Of a DNA stretch of 64,000 nucleotides, positions 54,668-63,723 are shown piece after piece. This stretch comes from Cryptomeria japonica. Its lineage: Eukaryota; Streptophyta; Pinopsida; Cupressales; Cupressaceae. A program made the position numbers and the translations under genes. How positions within the stretch are numbered: position 1 is the stretch's first letter; every line of letters begins with the position of its first letter. The DNA lies in NCBI RefSeq assembly GCF_030272615.1, contig NC_081406.1, positions 245,637,218 through 245,701,217 on the forward strand, read 5' to 3'. The notes under the pieces are model-generated. The model saw only the letters and a list, made by a program, of their open reading frames with translations. It made no database searches and was not told the origin of the DNA.

Positions 54668-54918
54668 ATGAAGATTGGAGTCTTCAACGTGAGCTTCTCC
54701 TAGCAAATGCGCCTCCTTTATTAACTTCACCACCCTTGGGGTCTTCAACGCCTTAAGGGAAAATCCGCTCCACCTCTAACCACAAACAAAGTTCGCATTC
54801 CTCCTTGGATGGAAATTTCGCTCCCCTCCTTGGATCAAAATTCGCTCCCTCTATTGCTTCTCCAAAATCGCATGTAACAATGATTGAATGATGTTTTAAA
54901 ATGCTTCAAAGTACCCTT

Positions 54919-54926
54919 CTTATATA
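54919..54926 (-). promoter_or_regulatory. TATA-like box upstream of the LTR-2 ORF
   Basis: Minus strand CGCCTATATAAGAAGGG, about 510 bp upstream of the chosen ATG and downstream of the hairpin array. It could drive a separate mRNA for the ORF. Confidence 0.5.
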
Positions 54927-55260
54927 GGCGCTCATCTCCTTATTCTCACATAGGCCGACTTTTGGAAATAAGGCAAATAATAAACAAAATTTAAATAAAA
55001 AGGAGGCCGACTTTTGTAAAAATATAAAAATATAACCCCAAGCGCTCTCCCTTTTTATTTAATTTTTTGAATTAATTAATTTAAATGCCTTTGTAATTAA
55101 TAATTTCGATTTTTTAAAAGGCTAAATTAATTATTAAATGCCTTATGCGCTATTTTTAAATGCCAATTTAATTAAATATTTCAAAGTTTATCGAAATTAG
55201 CACTTAATGTAATTCAAAAATTATTAGCGCCTAAACATGGGAGGAATTTGGGACATTAAT

Positions 55261-57031
55261 CAATATCGCTCTGGTCCCTGGGAGAGGGACAGGAGCGCTC
55301 ATGCATTTTGGATTGATTTTCACATTCAAAGTCACTTCCTTTACGTCCAAAATGGGGTCTTCATTTGTAGCTTGGAGTTTGATCTATTCAATTTTTTGAA
55401 TGAATGCCTTTTAAACCATTTTCACCCTGGTCCCTTGGTGAGGGACAGGAGCGATTTTTGCTTTAACTCCTTGGTCCTTGTTTTTTAAATCGTCAAATCA
55501 ACTTGCGAGGTAGGCAATGATCATCCTTGTTTGTTCTACGCATGCCAATCTTGTCCTTTGCAAAGCAAACTTGATATTCCGGAGATTTTCGCCCTGGTCC
55601 TTGACTGAAGGACAGGAGCGAACTTTACATTTTAGCCAAAATTTGTCGAGTCTTGGGGTCAATTCCTTGTTTATCATCTTCCTAAAGACATTTGGGATCT
55701 TGCATGACCTTGCCTTGACGTAGTTTTTTGAAGGGAACGGTTGACTTTATTGAAATCGCTTTGGTCCTTGACTGAAGGACAGGAGCGCCATTTTGTTCTT
55801 TGTGCGAACCCTTGATCATATCAACTTCCAATTGCCTTCAAAGCGAAAAACGTTGTTTCTTATTCCTTCTTGAGTCTTGCAAACGATAGTAGTACTCCAA
55901 AATACTAGGCAATAAGGCAATTTTGAGGATTTCGCTCTGGTCCCTGGGAGAGGGACAGGAGCGATTTGGGCAATTCCATCAAGTTCTCGGGTTATTTACA
56001 ACTTCGTTCTTCTTTGAGGCATTCCAAACATCTTTACCATCATGTGCCTTGGCCTGGACTCAACCAAATTCGGAAGGGAATGCTAGATAACCAAGATTTC
56101 GCCCTGGTCCCTTGGAGAGGGACAGGAGCGAACTTGCATTTATAAGCTTATTTGTGTTTCGCCAACTTTCAAAATCATCTTTGATGGATTGGTTGGGTTG
56201 CCTTTCCTTCATCTCAAGCTTGAAATTCGCCTTTCCTTGGTCCAAAACTTGTCCTTTTGAGAAAATCGCTCTGGTCCCTTGGAGAGGGACAAGAGCTTCA
56301 TTTGAAAATCGCCCTGGTCCCTGGGTGAGGGACAGGAGCGATCTTGTACCTTGGGTCGATTTTCTCCTTCGTGGTCCATTCAAGTTATATTCAATGGGCA
56401 AAACGTACTTTACTTGATCTCTTCCAAATCGTGAAATCATTTAATCTTGCAAGCATAAGGCAAACTTGGAGTTCAAGCTCCGGTCCTTCAGCGAGGGACA
56501 GGAGCGATTTTGTCATCTTAGCATATTTCCTTGTTTGCAAATTACTTCAAATTATATTCAATGGACAAAACATGCCCTCCTTGATCTCTCCCAATCCAAA
56601 AATTGTCTTGGCCCTGCATGGACAGTGCAACTTTGAGAAACAAGCTCCGGTCCTTCAGTGAGGGACAGGAGCGAACTTTGTCCTTAAGGTCAAATGTTCA
56701 ACTTTTCATTGCAAACGACTAAGTCTGGGTGCTCCATTATGTTGATTTCATCCCCTATTGCATTCTTGATGCTTTAGTTCGATCAAAATGAGGCCAAAAA
56801 TGCCCTAAGTAAGTCATTTCGCCCTGGTCTCTGGGAGAGGGACAGGAGCGATTTGGCCTTAAACCTTAAAAAACTTGCCATTTTGAGTCTCAAAAATCTT
56901 CCAAATCTTCAATTCATGCTCGATTGTATCTCCTGGCAACCCTGAACAAGACAAATGAAACAAGTCAATAACCAAGATGCATATAATACCAATTTCGCCC
57001 TGGTCCCTGGGAGAGGGACAGGAGCGATTTT
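55261..57031 (-). repeat. array of 12 palindromic hairpin units in LTR-2
   Basis: Read on the minus strand the core has left arm TCGCTCCTGTCCCT, loop CTCCC and right arm AGGGACCAGAGCGA. Cores lie near 55265, 55421, 55587, 55754, 55930, 56096, 56263, 56301, 56474, 56640, 56816 and 56991, at intervals of 156-176 bp except one pair 38 bp apart. Outer arms equal those of LTR-1. The inner stem is TCCCT/AGGGA instead of ACCCT/AGGGT. Two copies (55587, 55754) have TCCTT/AAGGA, a paired change. Two others (56474, 56640) have only one side changed. Confidence 0.92.
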
Positions 57032-57461
57032 GCCTCTATAGGCCAAAATATCAAGAATTTAGGCTTTCAGTCACTTCACAAGGCATAATTAGGTCATCTC
57101 CAAGGCCAGGGGTCAATTATCAAACTTTCCAAAATTTGGTCAAAATTCACCCAGACAAAATTGCACAATTTCCATCATTAACACTTAGGTAAAATTTGAA
57201 CTTGCTTTCAAAATTCCGACTGGACCTAGACAGACTCATCTTATTTCAAAATTGCAACCCTCGGGAGGAGGCTCAATAATCTTCAAAATTTGACTGGACT
57301 TCGGCTTGAAAATATCAACAGGAAACCCTAAGGCTTAGCCGTAGTCCAGACGACTCACTCACTTCTCTAAAACCCGATATGCAGAGAGAAGAACAGGCAA
57401 AACCGAGCAAAAAAGAGGGGGTCCCCATTTTAATGGGGTGATGTGTGAAATGGTCACAACA

Positions 57462-57466
57462 AGGCC
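57462..57466. repeat. target site duplication of LTR-2, right (AGGCC)
   Basis: Partner of 50102-50106 with one mismatch. Confidence 0.6.
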
Positions 57467-57520
57467 CTAGATTTGTTTATTCAGTTTCGAAATTTTTTAG
57501 AAAAAATAAAAAATTTCTTT

Positions 57521-57534
57521 CTACTCTAATACCA
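57521..57534 (-). promoter_or_regulatory. primer binding site of second TRIM-like element
   Basis: Minus strand TGGTATTAGAGTAG directly after the LTR. Initiator-Met type with C-to-T changes. Confidence 0.75.
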
Positions 57535-57715
57535 TAATACAGATGCAAAAGCATATGGATTTCAAAGAATCGATGTTGTTCAATTAATCAAGGAGACAAA
57601 GCTCCTTTAAATAGAGTTACAAAGACGATGTTTCTAAAAGAAACAATCGTTAGGCGAAATTAGAAACAACTTAAATGACCATTAATAACACAGAGAGAAA
57701 GATATTATTCTAATA
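57535..57715 (-). repeat. LTR (5' in element orientation) of second TRIM-like element
   Basis: 181 bp, partner of 48737-48923. Confidence 0.85.
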
Positions 57716-57720
57716 GTGTT
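57716..57720. repeat. target site duplication, right (GTGTT)
   Basis: Matches 48732-48736. Confidence 0.8.
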
Positions 57721-59089
57721 TGGAGATAGTGCAATCATGGGTTGTACCCAATCATTGTTTGGAGCAAGGAAGCATTAATCGTTTGGGGAATTAATCAGCA
57801 AATCAAAAGTATAAGAATTTTTGAACAAATCGGGATAAAATAAAAAAAAATGGGATTTATAAAAAATCCTAAAAAATTGCAGAAAAACAATCAAAAACTA
57901 CTTTTTTTATATATTTAAGGGCATTTCCATAGCATAGAGACATTGTAGACAAATAAAATAGAGACTTCAACACATAAATTGGAAAAATAAGATTTTCGTT
58001 GAACATATTCATATCGTTGATTACATTGCACAAAACATACCACAACATAAATAATAACTAGATGGTAACAGTTGGCAAACTGCCAATTATAATATAGTTT
58101 GTGACTTTATACAAAGTCAACATATAAACAAATTTATTGATATTAATTAAGAATTTATATATTTTTTAATTTATTTAATATCTTTTATAAAATCGTTTTA
58201 AAAAAAATATTGGTTTTTGTGTTATTATAATAAAAACTACTATTCAATATTTAAGTTTAGATTCAATACATTTCATATACATTTTTTAAATAATAAATTT
58301 TTATTCTTACCATTAAAAACATTTGTTTCAAAAAATAAAAAATAAAACAATTATTAAATTTTATTTAACAAAACTTTAAAACATCTATATAATTATTTTA
58401 TTTTTACCTCTAAAAACAAAATAAAAGTATTAAATTCTATTTTCAAAAACAATTATATTTTTAAGGTTGAAAAGAAAATCAAAACACTTAACTTTAGTTT
58501 TAAAAGTATAAAATCAAACTATATTAATTTTGTATTTCAATTTTAAAAACAAAATAAAAACATCAAATTTGTGTTTGAAAAACATATGATTAATAAGTAT
58601 ATTATATTACAATTATAATAAATTTAAATTGAAATTCACTTTGTTTGAATTCGAGTTAACAATAAATTTCAAATGAAATTTGGAAATTTGTCAAGAGAAA
58701 AAAAATTCAAAAAAAAAAGTCATTAAATTCACTTTATATAAATTTGATTTTTCAGAAAATATAAAAAATATATCTAAACAACATCAAGAATAAACAATAT
58801 TAAATTTGTTTATTTTAATTTAAATTTGTCAAATTTTATATATTAAATTAAAAATTTAAATTAAATATTCTAATATATTTAATTTTTAATACATTAAATG
58901 TCAAAACCGATAAATTTTATAATAAATGTTAATATATTAAATATTTATCAAAATAGACTTTGGATTTTTTATATTCATTAAATTCTACATAATTTTTTCA
59001 TATTAATTACCATTTATAATGGCCAGCTTCCTTCCTATTCAAATCCCACAATTTAAAAAAATCCTTTTAACATTAGTAAATGACATTTA
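57721..59089. other. extremely AT-rich stretch
   Basis: From about 57830 the sequence is composed almost wholly of A/T runs (TTTAAATT, AATATATTAAAT types) for more than 1 kb. There is no gene, and no tandem unit could be defined. Possibly a matrix-attachment-like or decayed element interior. Confidence 0.6.
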
Positions 59090-59410
59090 TATCGGGCCGC
59101 ATTAAAAAGTCTTAACATTAATATTAAAAACATTTATATGGGGCGGCCATTTTTCCCGACGCCTCCACAAACCCTACCCCCTACCAGCGGAAGCATTTCA
59201 TCAGCGTGCAGCCCTTCGTCGGCGAATTTCAGACGGCCCGCTGCAAATTTCCTGCGGGCGCGCCATTTTTTGCCGATTAAAACCCGTTTTAATCGTGTTA
59301 AAAAGGTGCAAAAAATTGTTAAAAATCGGTCAACGACTTTGCCGATTTTTACAGGGAATTAATCGGGGATTTCGGCGACTCCCGATTAATCGGGTATAAT
59401 CGGGTTTTTT
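59090..59410. repeat. GC-richer palindromic island after the AT desert
   Basis: Contains an inverted repeat CGATTAAAAC-CC-GTTTTAATCG (59274-59295) and a perfect palindrome CCCGATTAATCGGG (59381-59394). It also has further ATTAATCGGG/ATAATCGGG words and CpG-rich sequence (GCGGGCGCGCC near 59253). Looks like the terminal part of a DNA transposon or MITE. The 74-codon ORF across it is not convincing. Confidence 0.5.
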
Positions 59411-59794
59411 TCCCGATCTTTGCTTCTTTGGTTTGGAGTATCACTCCAATCTCTTGTAGGTTCATCATGGTGAGTTTATCCCATGATGGTAAGACTTTCA
59501 CTAGTGCCACTTTGCTTCTTGTAATTGTGAGGTTATCTTGTTAAATTCCTTGTGTCATGGGTTTTGACATGATACTTGTGTGCACATTGTTGTGCAAATG
59601 CAACATGTTATTGTTGTCATTTCAAAAAACTAAAAAGGTTTTATCAGGTTTTGTCCTAGGCATGTATCTTGGGGCATTACAGATTTTGTGCCATCAAAAA
59701 CAATAGTAGGTTATGTTTCAAATAAATAATAAACTCCGTTTAGTTTTGGTTGTCTATTTTGGAAGGTTTTTCATCAGACACGAATACCCAAGGA

Positions 59795-60055
59795 CTATTG
59801 CAAGTTGCTACAAGTATGTACTATGCTTTCTTCAAGTGCAAAATGGGTTGCTACAGGTAATTTATAGTGTGCTACAAGTATTCTATAGTGTGCTACAGAT
59901 ATCTGGGAGACTTCTCTAGTTAACCTCGAGCATACTAAAGGTACCCTGGAGAGTCCCACAAGTGTTTGGGAACTGCTATAGGCATATAGGAAGTTACTGC
60001 AAATAACTAATAAGTTGGGAGCTGCTACAGGGGACATGATAACATGTTACAGGCC
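59795..60055 (+). repeat. degenerate tandem repeat, ~20-bp unit around TGCTACAGGTA
   Basis: About ten variants of (G)TTGCTACAAGTAT / GTGCTACAGATAT / AACTGCTATAGGCATA / AGCTGCTACAGGGGA, in places spaced 18-30 bp apart. Confidence 0.7.
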
Positions 60056-60060
60056 TTTCA

Positions 60061-61363
60061 CGATAAATCATAAGCTGGGTCGATTTTATCATGTAATTAT
60101 CATTTCTTTTAGTAATATAATCAATGACAAATGAATATGCAGCAATCTCATGTGTGGCCATTGTTCCACTTAGGGAAAAGTTTTATTCTTAAACAACATC
60201 ATACCTTTCTCCTTATGTTGTTGACAACACTAGATCAGTAAATCATTATGGTTTGGCTGTTGCTTGCTAGTTCTCTGCCACATCTGTCACTTCTCTTTAA
60301 GGTGGAAACTGTTCATGTTCTTTTGGGTGGATGTTTTCTTCTATCATTGTTTGCTAGTGGCCATGGAATTCGGATGGTGGCATTTGGAGTCCTAACTGAC
60401 ATCTTGGAATGGTTGGAAAATTATTTGGAAGTTGACTGTGGACATACCAATCAATTAAGTTTCTTTTGCCAGCGTCTAGCAAGAAGAACAGGGGATTTTA
60501 GCTCATAAATGTAAGGCAATTGTGAAACTGATGACAGAACATGAGAGGAAAATGAGGCCAAGCTGAGAAGGTCAAGCAGAAGGCTATAGAAAGAACAGGG
60601 CAGAACAATGACAAGATCAAAGGAAATAATTTATTTTGTAGTTTATCCATCGAAGCCATAAACTGTTATTTGGCTTACCTCTGAGTTGTGAACCATTATT
60701 TCTTCCTTTTACCATGTTTGTAGGTCTTTGGAAAGACTGATTTTTCCAAATTAATGCAAATAGAAGCAATTTTATCCTTCAATTGGCTTGAGTGACTGTT
60801 TGAGAGAGTAGCCTACAAGGTTTAGGTAGTTTTTTGCTAGACTCCCTTACCTAGATTACATCATCTTTGTACTCATCAATAATTAGGATCTTATGATTCC
60901 ATATGCTGTATTCTTCCTGGACAATTTTTGTGACTCAGATAACAAAAGATGTTGAATACCAGGCATACCAATCAAACAACTAGACCCCCTAGACCACGAA
61001 AACAATTAAATTTGAAAAACTATACCTTGTACAAAACTTTCACCACTATTGGCTCTGCCTGTATGATATGATAAACAAATAAAAAGACCAAATATTCTCA
61101 TTTCGATCCTTAAATAGCAGTTCAGTATTTTTGTTAAGTAACATTGTTCAAAAAGTAAGAATCACAAATTTAAGAACAAACATTAGTGATAATCCATGAA
61201 AGAGGAAGAAGTGGAGAAGTTCAAGCTTGGCATGATTGAAAATATAGTAGTGCAAGGTCTACAGAAAAGATGCTATTCAATAATGGCAAAAAAAGTCATA
61301 ATTTATGTAGAATAATTCATGAAATAATAAGTACAGATAAAAGAGATGGAAGAATAAGCTTAC
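60061..61363. other. probable ATG12 intron or downstream sequence
   Basis: No exon recognised on the minus strand. The expected last ATG12 exon (reading [18 protein letters not shown]-like to a terminal Gly) was looked for and not found. An 86-codon plus-strand ORF (60248-60508) shows no family resemblance. Confidence 0.4.
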
Positions 61364-61426
61364 ATCATATAAATCAATTACAGTATCATCAGGATTGGGA
61401 GAGAAGGCACTGTTGATATACAAAAA
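61364..61426 (-). CDS. ATG12: ATG12 internal exon (partial gene)
   Basis: 63 bp coding FLYINSAFSPNPDDTVIDLYD, flanked on the minus strand by a TCCAG acceptor and a GTAAGC donor, both phase 0. This is the conserved core of the ubiquitin-fold of ATG12, the autophagy modifier. It is attached through its C-terminal Gly to ATG5 by ATG7 (E1) and ATG10 (E2), and the conjugate promotes ATG8 lipidation on the phagophore. Together with the exon at 61723-61791 the order and phase are intact and there is no stop, so the gene appears functional. The following exon with the C-terminal Gly is not seen in the window. Confidence 0.92.
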
Positions 61427-61722
61427 CTGGACACCCAAATTAAATCAATAAATTAGTGATTTTAAGGATGAACAAAAACCTCTCTAGAATCACATATTCA
61501 TGAAAGGAAACAACACTAAGTAAATAATGATACAAAAAGACCTTGTTGACACTAATACCTCCCTAGAAAAGACTTCCAAAAAAACATTTCTACAACTCAT
61601 TTGATAAATAGATATCAAAATAATCACGAAAGCCTAGACTATTCACACATTCCATGCAACTTTAAAGCCTGTCTCTAATGATTTGATAATTACAAGGCAT
61701 ATAATTCTGGAGTAGCAATTAC
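61427..61722 (-). other. ATG12 intron
   Basis: 296 bp with a GTAATT donor (61717-61722) and a CCAG acceptor (ending at 61427). AT-rich. Confidence 0.8.
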
Positions 61723-61791
61723 CAGAGTGTCCCTGTGTAGTTGCCTTCTTAAGAAGTCGATAACCTTGGCAAACTTTTCATTTGCTCCAAT
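61723..61791 (-). CDS. ATG12: ATG12 internal exon (partial gene)
   Basis: 69 bp coding IGANEKFAKVIDFLRRQL then HRDTL, with a TATAG acceptor and a GTAATT donor, phase 0 on both sides. Plant ATG12 has the equivalent (D)KFANVIDFLRRQLHSDSL immediately before FVYVNSAFSPNPDE, so joined exons would be collinear with the family. The upstream exon(s), with the KVVVHLRATGDAPILKQ region, must lie beyond 64000, giving an intron of over 2.2 kb. This is the only confidently expressed host gene in the window. Confidence 0.93.
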
Positions 61792-61793
61792 CT

Positions 61794-62931
61794 ATAATTT
61801 TCAGATTAGAACTGATGAGGTCAGGGAAAGATCAAGATGTTCTTCTGATATAAAATTTTACAAATGAAAAAGTTAAGACAACAATATTTTTGCAACAATA
61901 GAATGTCAAAGCAACAATTTCATTACTATTTCATAGTAAGCTGTCATTCAACCCACAACAATACATAAAGTGAGTCAATATAGCTTTCCTCTGTAAGACA
62001 TTCTGCTTTGATTTAATTTATCATTATAACTTGAATCAAAGATTCAGTGCTGACATTTTTGGTGAATTTCTACACCGATAATTAGATCTTATGAAGGTTG
62101 TGGATCAATCAAGATTCTCACTTTTGGAACGGTGAAATGTATTGATGATTGTTTGATTTAAATGTTTTAGAGTTGAACCTCAGCAAGATTTATTTTCTGT
62201 GTTGCTGTAAAACTTTAAGCTGATAATAAACTATTCTCCACTTAAATTTCATTCTGGGTTAGACTCAGTGAGACTTATTTTGTCTGTAAAACTTTTATCT
62301 AATAATAAACTACTCTCCTTTTAAGTCTTCTGCTCCTTTAGGCCTCATAAGGATTTCTTCTCTCTGTGGCTGTAACACTTTTAGCTAATAATTCTCCTTT
62401 GAGTTTCATGCTTTTTCTTTTTTATCTTGAACAAGAAATTAGATGTATTTAAGAAACTGCAAAATTTATAAACAATGAATTGAACTTTAAAGCGATCCAG
62501 TAAGGTACAAACTTTGTGTAACATGTTATGCACTGGGATCCAGGATTGACTTAATTCAGTCCATTTCCCATATTAATGTTGTTTGAGTTCAATTCAATTG
62601 CTAACACTACCTTTCAACATTGTTTAAATTTAACTCAGTTCTGACACTTTCCTATTACATTAGGAACCTGCAATATGCTCCTTTTTATAGTATGCACTAA
62701 GCAACCAGTTTGTCCCATGCATGAAACACCACAATAGCTTGGGATTTCATAGACTTCTTGAAATTGAATGTGGCTAATATTATCTCTGACAGGTTTGAAA
62801 ATGTCTTAGAGATTGTTGGGAGAAGTAAAAATGGTTTTGAGTTTTGACATTGGATAGTGTTTTCCAAGTAATCAAGCAATAGGGCTAGCTAGTGTAAATC
62901 CTGCACTTTCCACTGCATTTAACATTTTCAG
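61794..62931 (-). other. probable ATG12 intron, with degenerate tandem repeat
   Basis: No exon found. At about 62155-62420 three degenerate tandem copies of an ~85-110-bp unit are visible (ACCTCAGCAAGATTTATTTTCTGTG..., ACTCAGTGAGACTTATTTTGTCTGT..., CCTCATAAGGATTTCTTCTCTCTG..., each followed by GTAA.ACTTT.A.CT.ATAAT and CTCTCC in pieces). Confidence 0.5.
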
Positions 62932-63253
62932 ATTGTGAGCACTGATAAAGAAATGTGACCTCAATTATATAATTGTATTAAGGGAATGCCATTTCTTAAA
63001 TGGAGGTCATACTCTTAAGCAAAGTGAACATCTTAAGAGGAAGGGGACTATGTCACAAACAATTACTTGGATCATTGAGGTCATTATCTTAAGGGGACTA
63101 TGTCACAAACAATTACTTGGATCAGTCACCTTCCTTGGGAAATAATAATTTTAGTTGTTTTGAGTTTGGAGGGTAAGATATGATAAGTTATTTTATTTAT
63201 AATGAAAATAAAAACCTATTAATGCAGAAGTGATTCTCTTCCAGTAATTCATC
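62932..63253 (+). repeat. direct repeat, copy 1 (~320 bp)
   Basis: ATTGTGAGCACTGATAAAGA ... GAAGTGATTCTCTTCCAGTAATTCATCC (in pieces). It contains an internal 48-bp tandem copy of AAGGGGACTATGTCACAAAC. The partner is at 63724-64000. Confidence 0.8.
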
Positions 63254-63500
63254 CAGATTTTATTTTTACTGAGCACGAGGATTTTGATTAGGAAGGAAAC
63301 AAATGTTTACAACTTGTACGATTGCACTTGTCTAATTCACAAAGGCAAAGATTCCAACAGTAATTAGAATTGCAATCCCTTCTACCAGGATAAATCCAAG
63401 TGATATGGTAAAAAATGTAATATCTATTCATATGAGCAAGATATTTTTCACATGTTGAACAAGTTACATTTTGTACCCCAGGCAAGAAGATCAGGATCTA

Positions 63501-63553
63501 ATCCATCCCAGAAACGCATATCCCTGTCCCCTGCTGTCCCCATCCCAGAAACT
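63501..63553 (+). repeat. isolated hAT-type end sequence
   Basis: CATCCCAGAAACGC, CCCCTGCTGTCCCC and CATCCCAG follow the order and orientation of the right end of the hAT at 36060-36097 (CATCCTGGAAACGC, CCCCTACTGTCCCC, CATCCC). A leftover or small non-autonomous copy of the same family. Confidence 0.55.
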
Positions 63554-63723
63554 TGATATAACATATTAAAAAAAGGAAATTGTAGTACAGATATTATTGC
63601 TTTGTAGTTAAAATAACCATGAATAGTTGGAGTTAAAAATGCATAAGAAAAATGATATTTGAATAAAGAATTGAAGCGTGTTTAATAATTTGATAGTTAT
63701 GTATAGCTACCTCTAATAATATG

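Larger units (their letters stand above)
50107..57461 (-). mobile_element. LTR-2: giant solo-LTR-like unit (7,355 bp) with hairpin array and internal ORF
   Basis: In its own (minus) orientation it starts TGTTGTGACC at 57461 and ends CGTCAACA at 50107. It has a terminal hairpin CCCCATT/AATGGGG (57425-57441), a 12-unit hairpin array (55261-57031), a TATA-like box, a long ORF (54413-51285) and a CCCTAATTAGGGTTT motif (about 51045). A second TATA-like box (50964-50971) and a U5 shared with LTR-1 follow (ACTGATTGTAAG, GAGAGGATAAGGTACCC, GGTATTTTATTCTGTG). No repeat of its ends is found inside, so I read it as a solo LTR. A very unusual full element cannot be ruled out. Confidence 0.75.
48737..57715 (-). 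mobile_element. second TRIM-like element, interrupted by LTR-2
   Basis: LTRs at 48737-48923 and 57535-57715, with a minus-strand primer site (57521-57534), a polypurine tract (48924-48934) and a GTGTT duplication. The span is 8,979 bp, of which 7,355 bp is the later insertion at 50107-57461. Its own sequence is about 1.6 kb. The interior (48935-50106 and 57462-57520) has no recognised coding region but shares the GATTTT...GAGGAAAAAATC hairpin words with the neighbouring TRIM-like element. It is a sister family of the one at 46856-48271. Confidence 0.85.

Noticed and set aside
56060-56661. ORFs of 101-126 codons across the LTR-2 hairpin array, on both strands
   Set aside because: Both strands are open because of the palindromic repeats. 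No independent coding signal.
50107-57461. Complete two-LTR retrotransposon
   Set aside because: No direct repeat of its ends inside the unit, and no primer site or polypurine tract could be placed. Solo LTR is simpler, though not proven.
59138-59362. 74-codon ORF in the CpG-rich island
   Set aside because: Looks like chance in a GC-richer repeat. Ser/Pro/Arg low complexity.
60248-60508. 86-codon ORF as a host gene
   Set aside because: No recognisable domain, no splice context consistent with ATG12 orientation, and a length expected by chance.
61028-61065. Short minus-strand exon reading AEPIVVKVLYK
   Set aside because: It has an AG and GT at its edges but does not match any part of ATG12 expected downstream. 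Likely chance.
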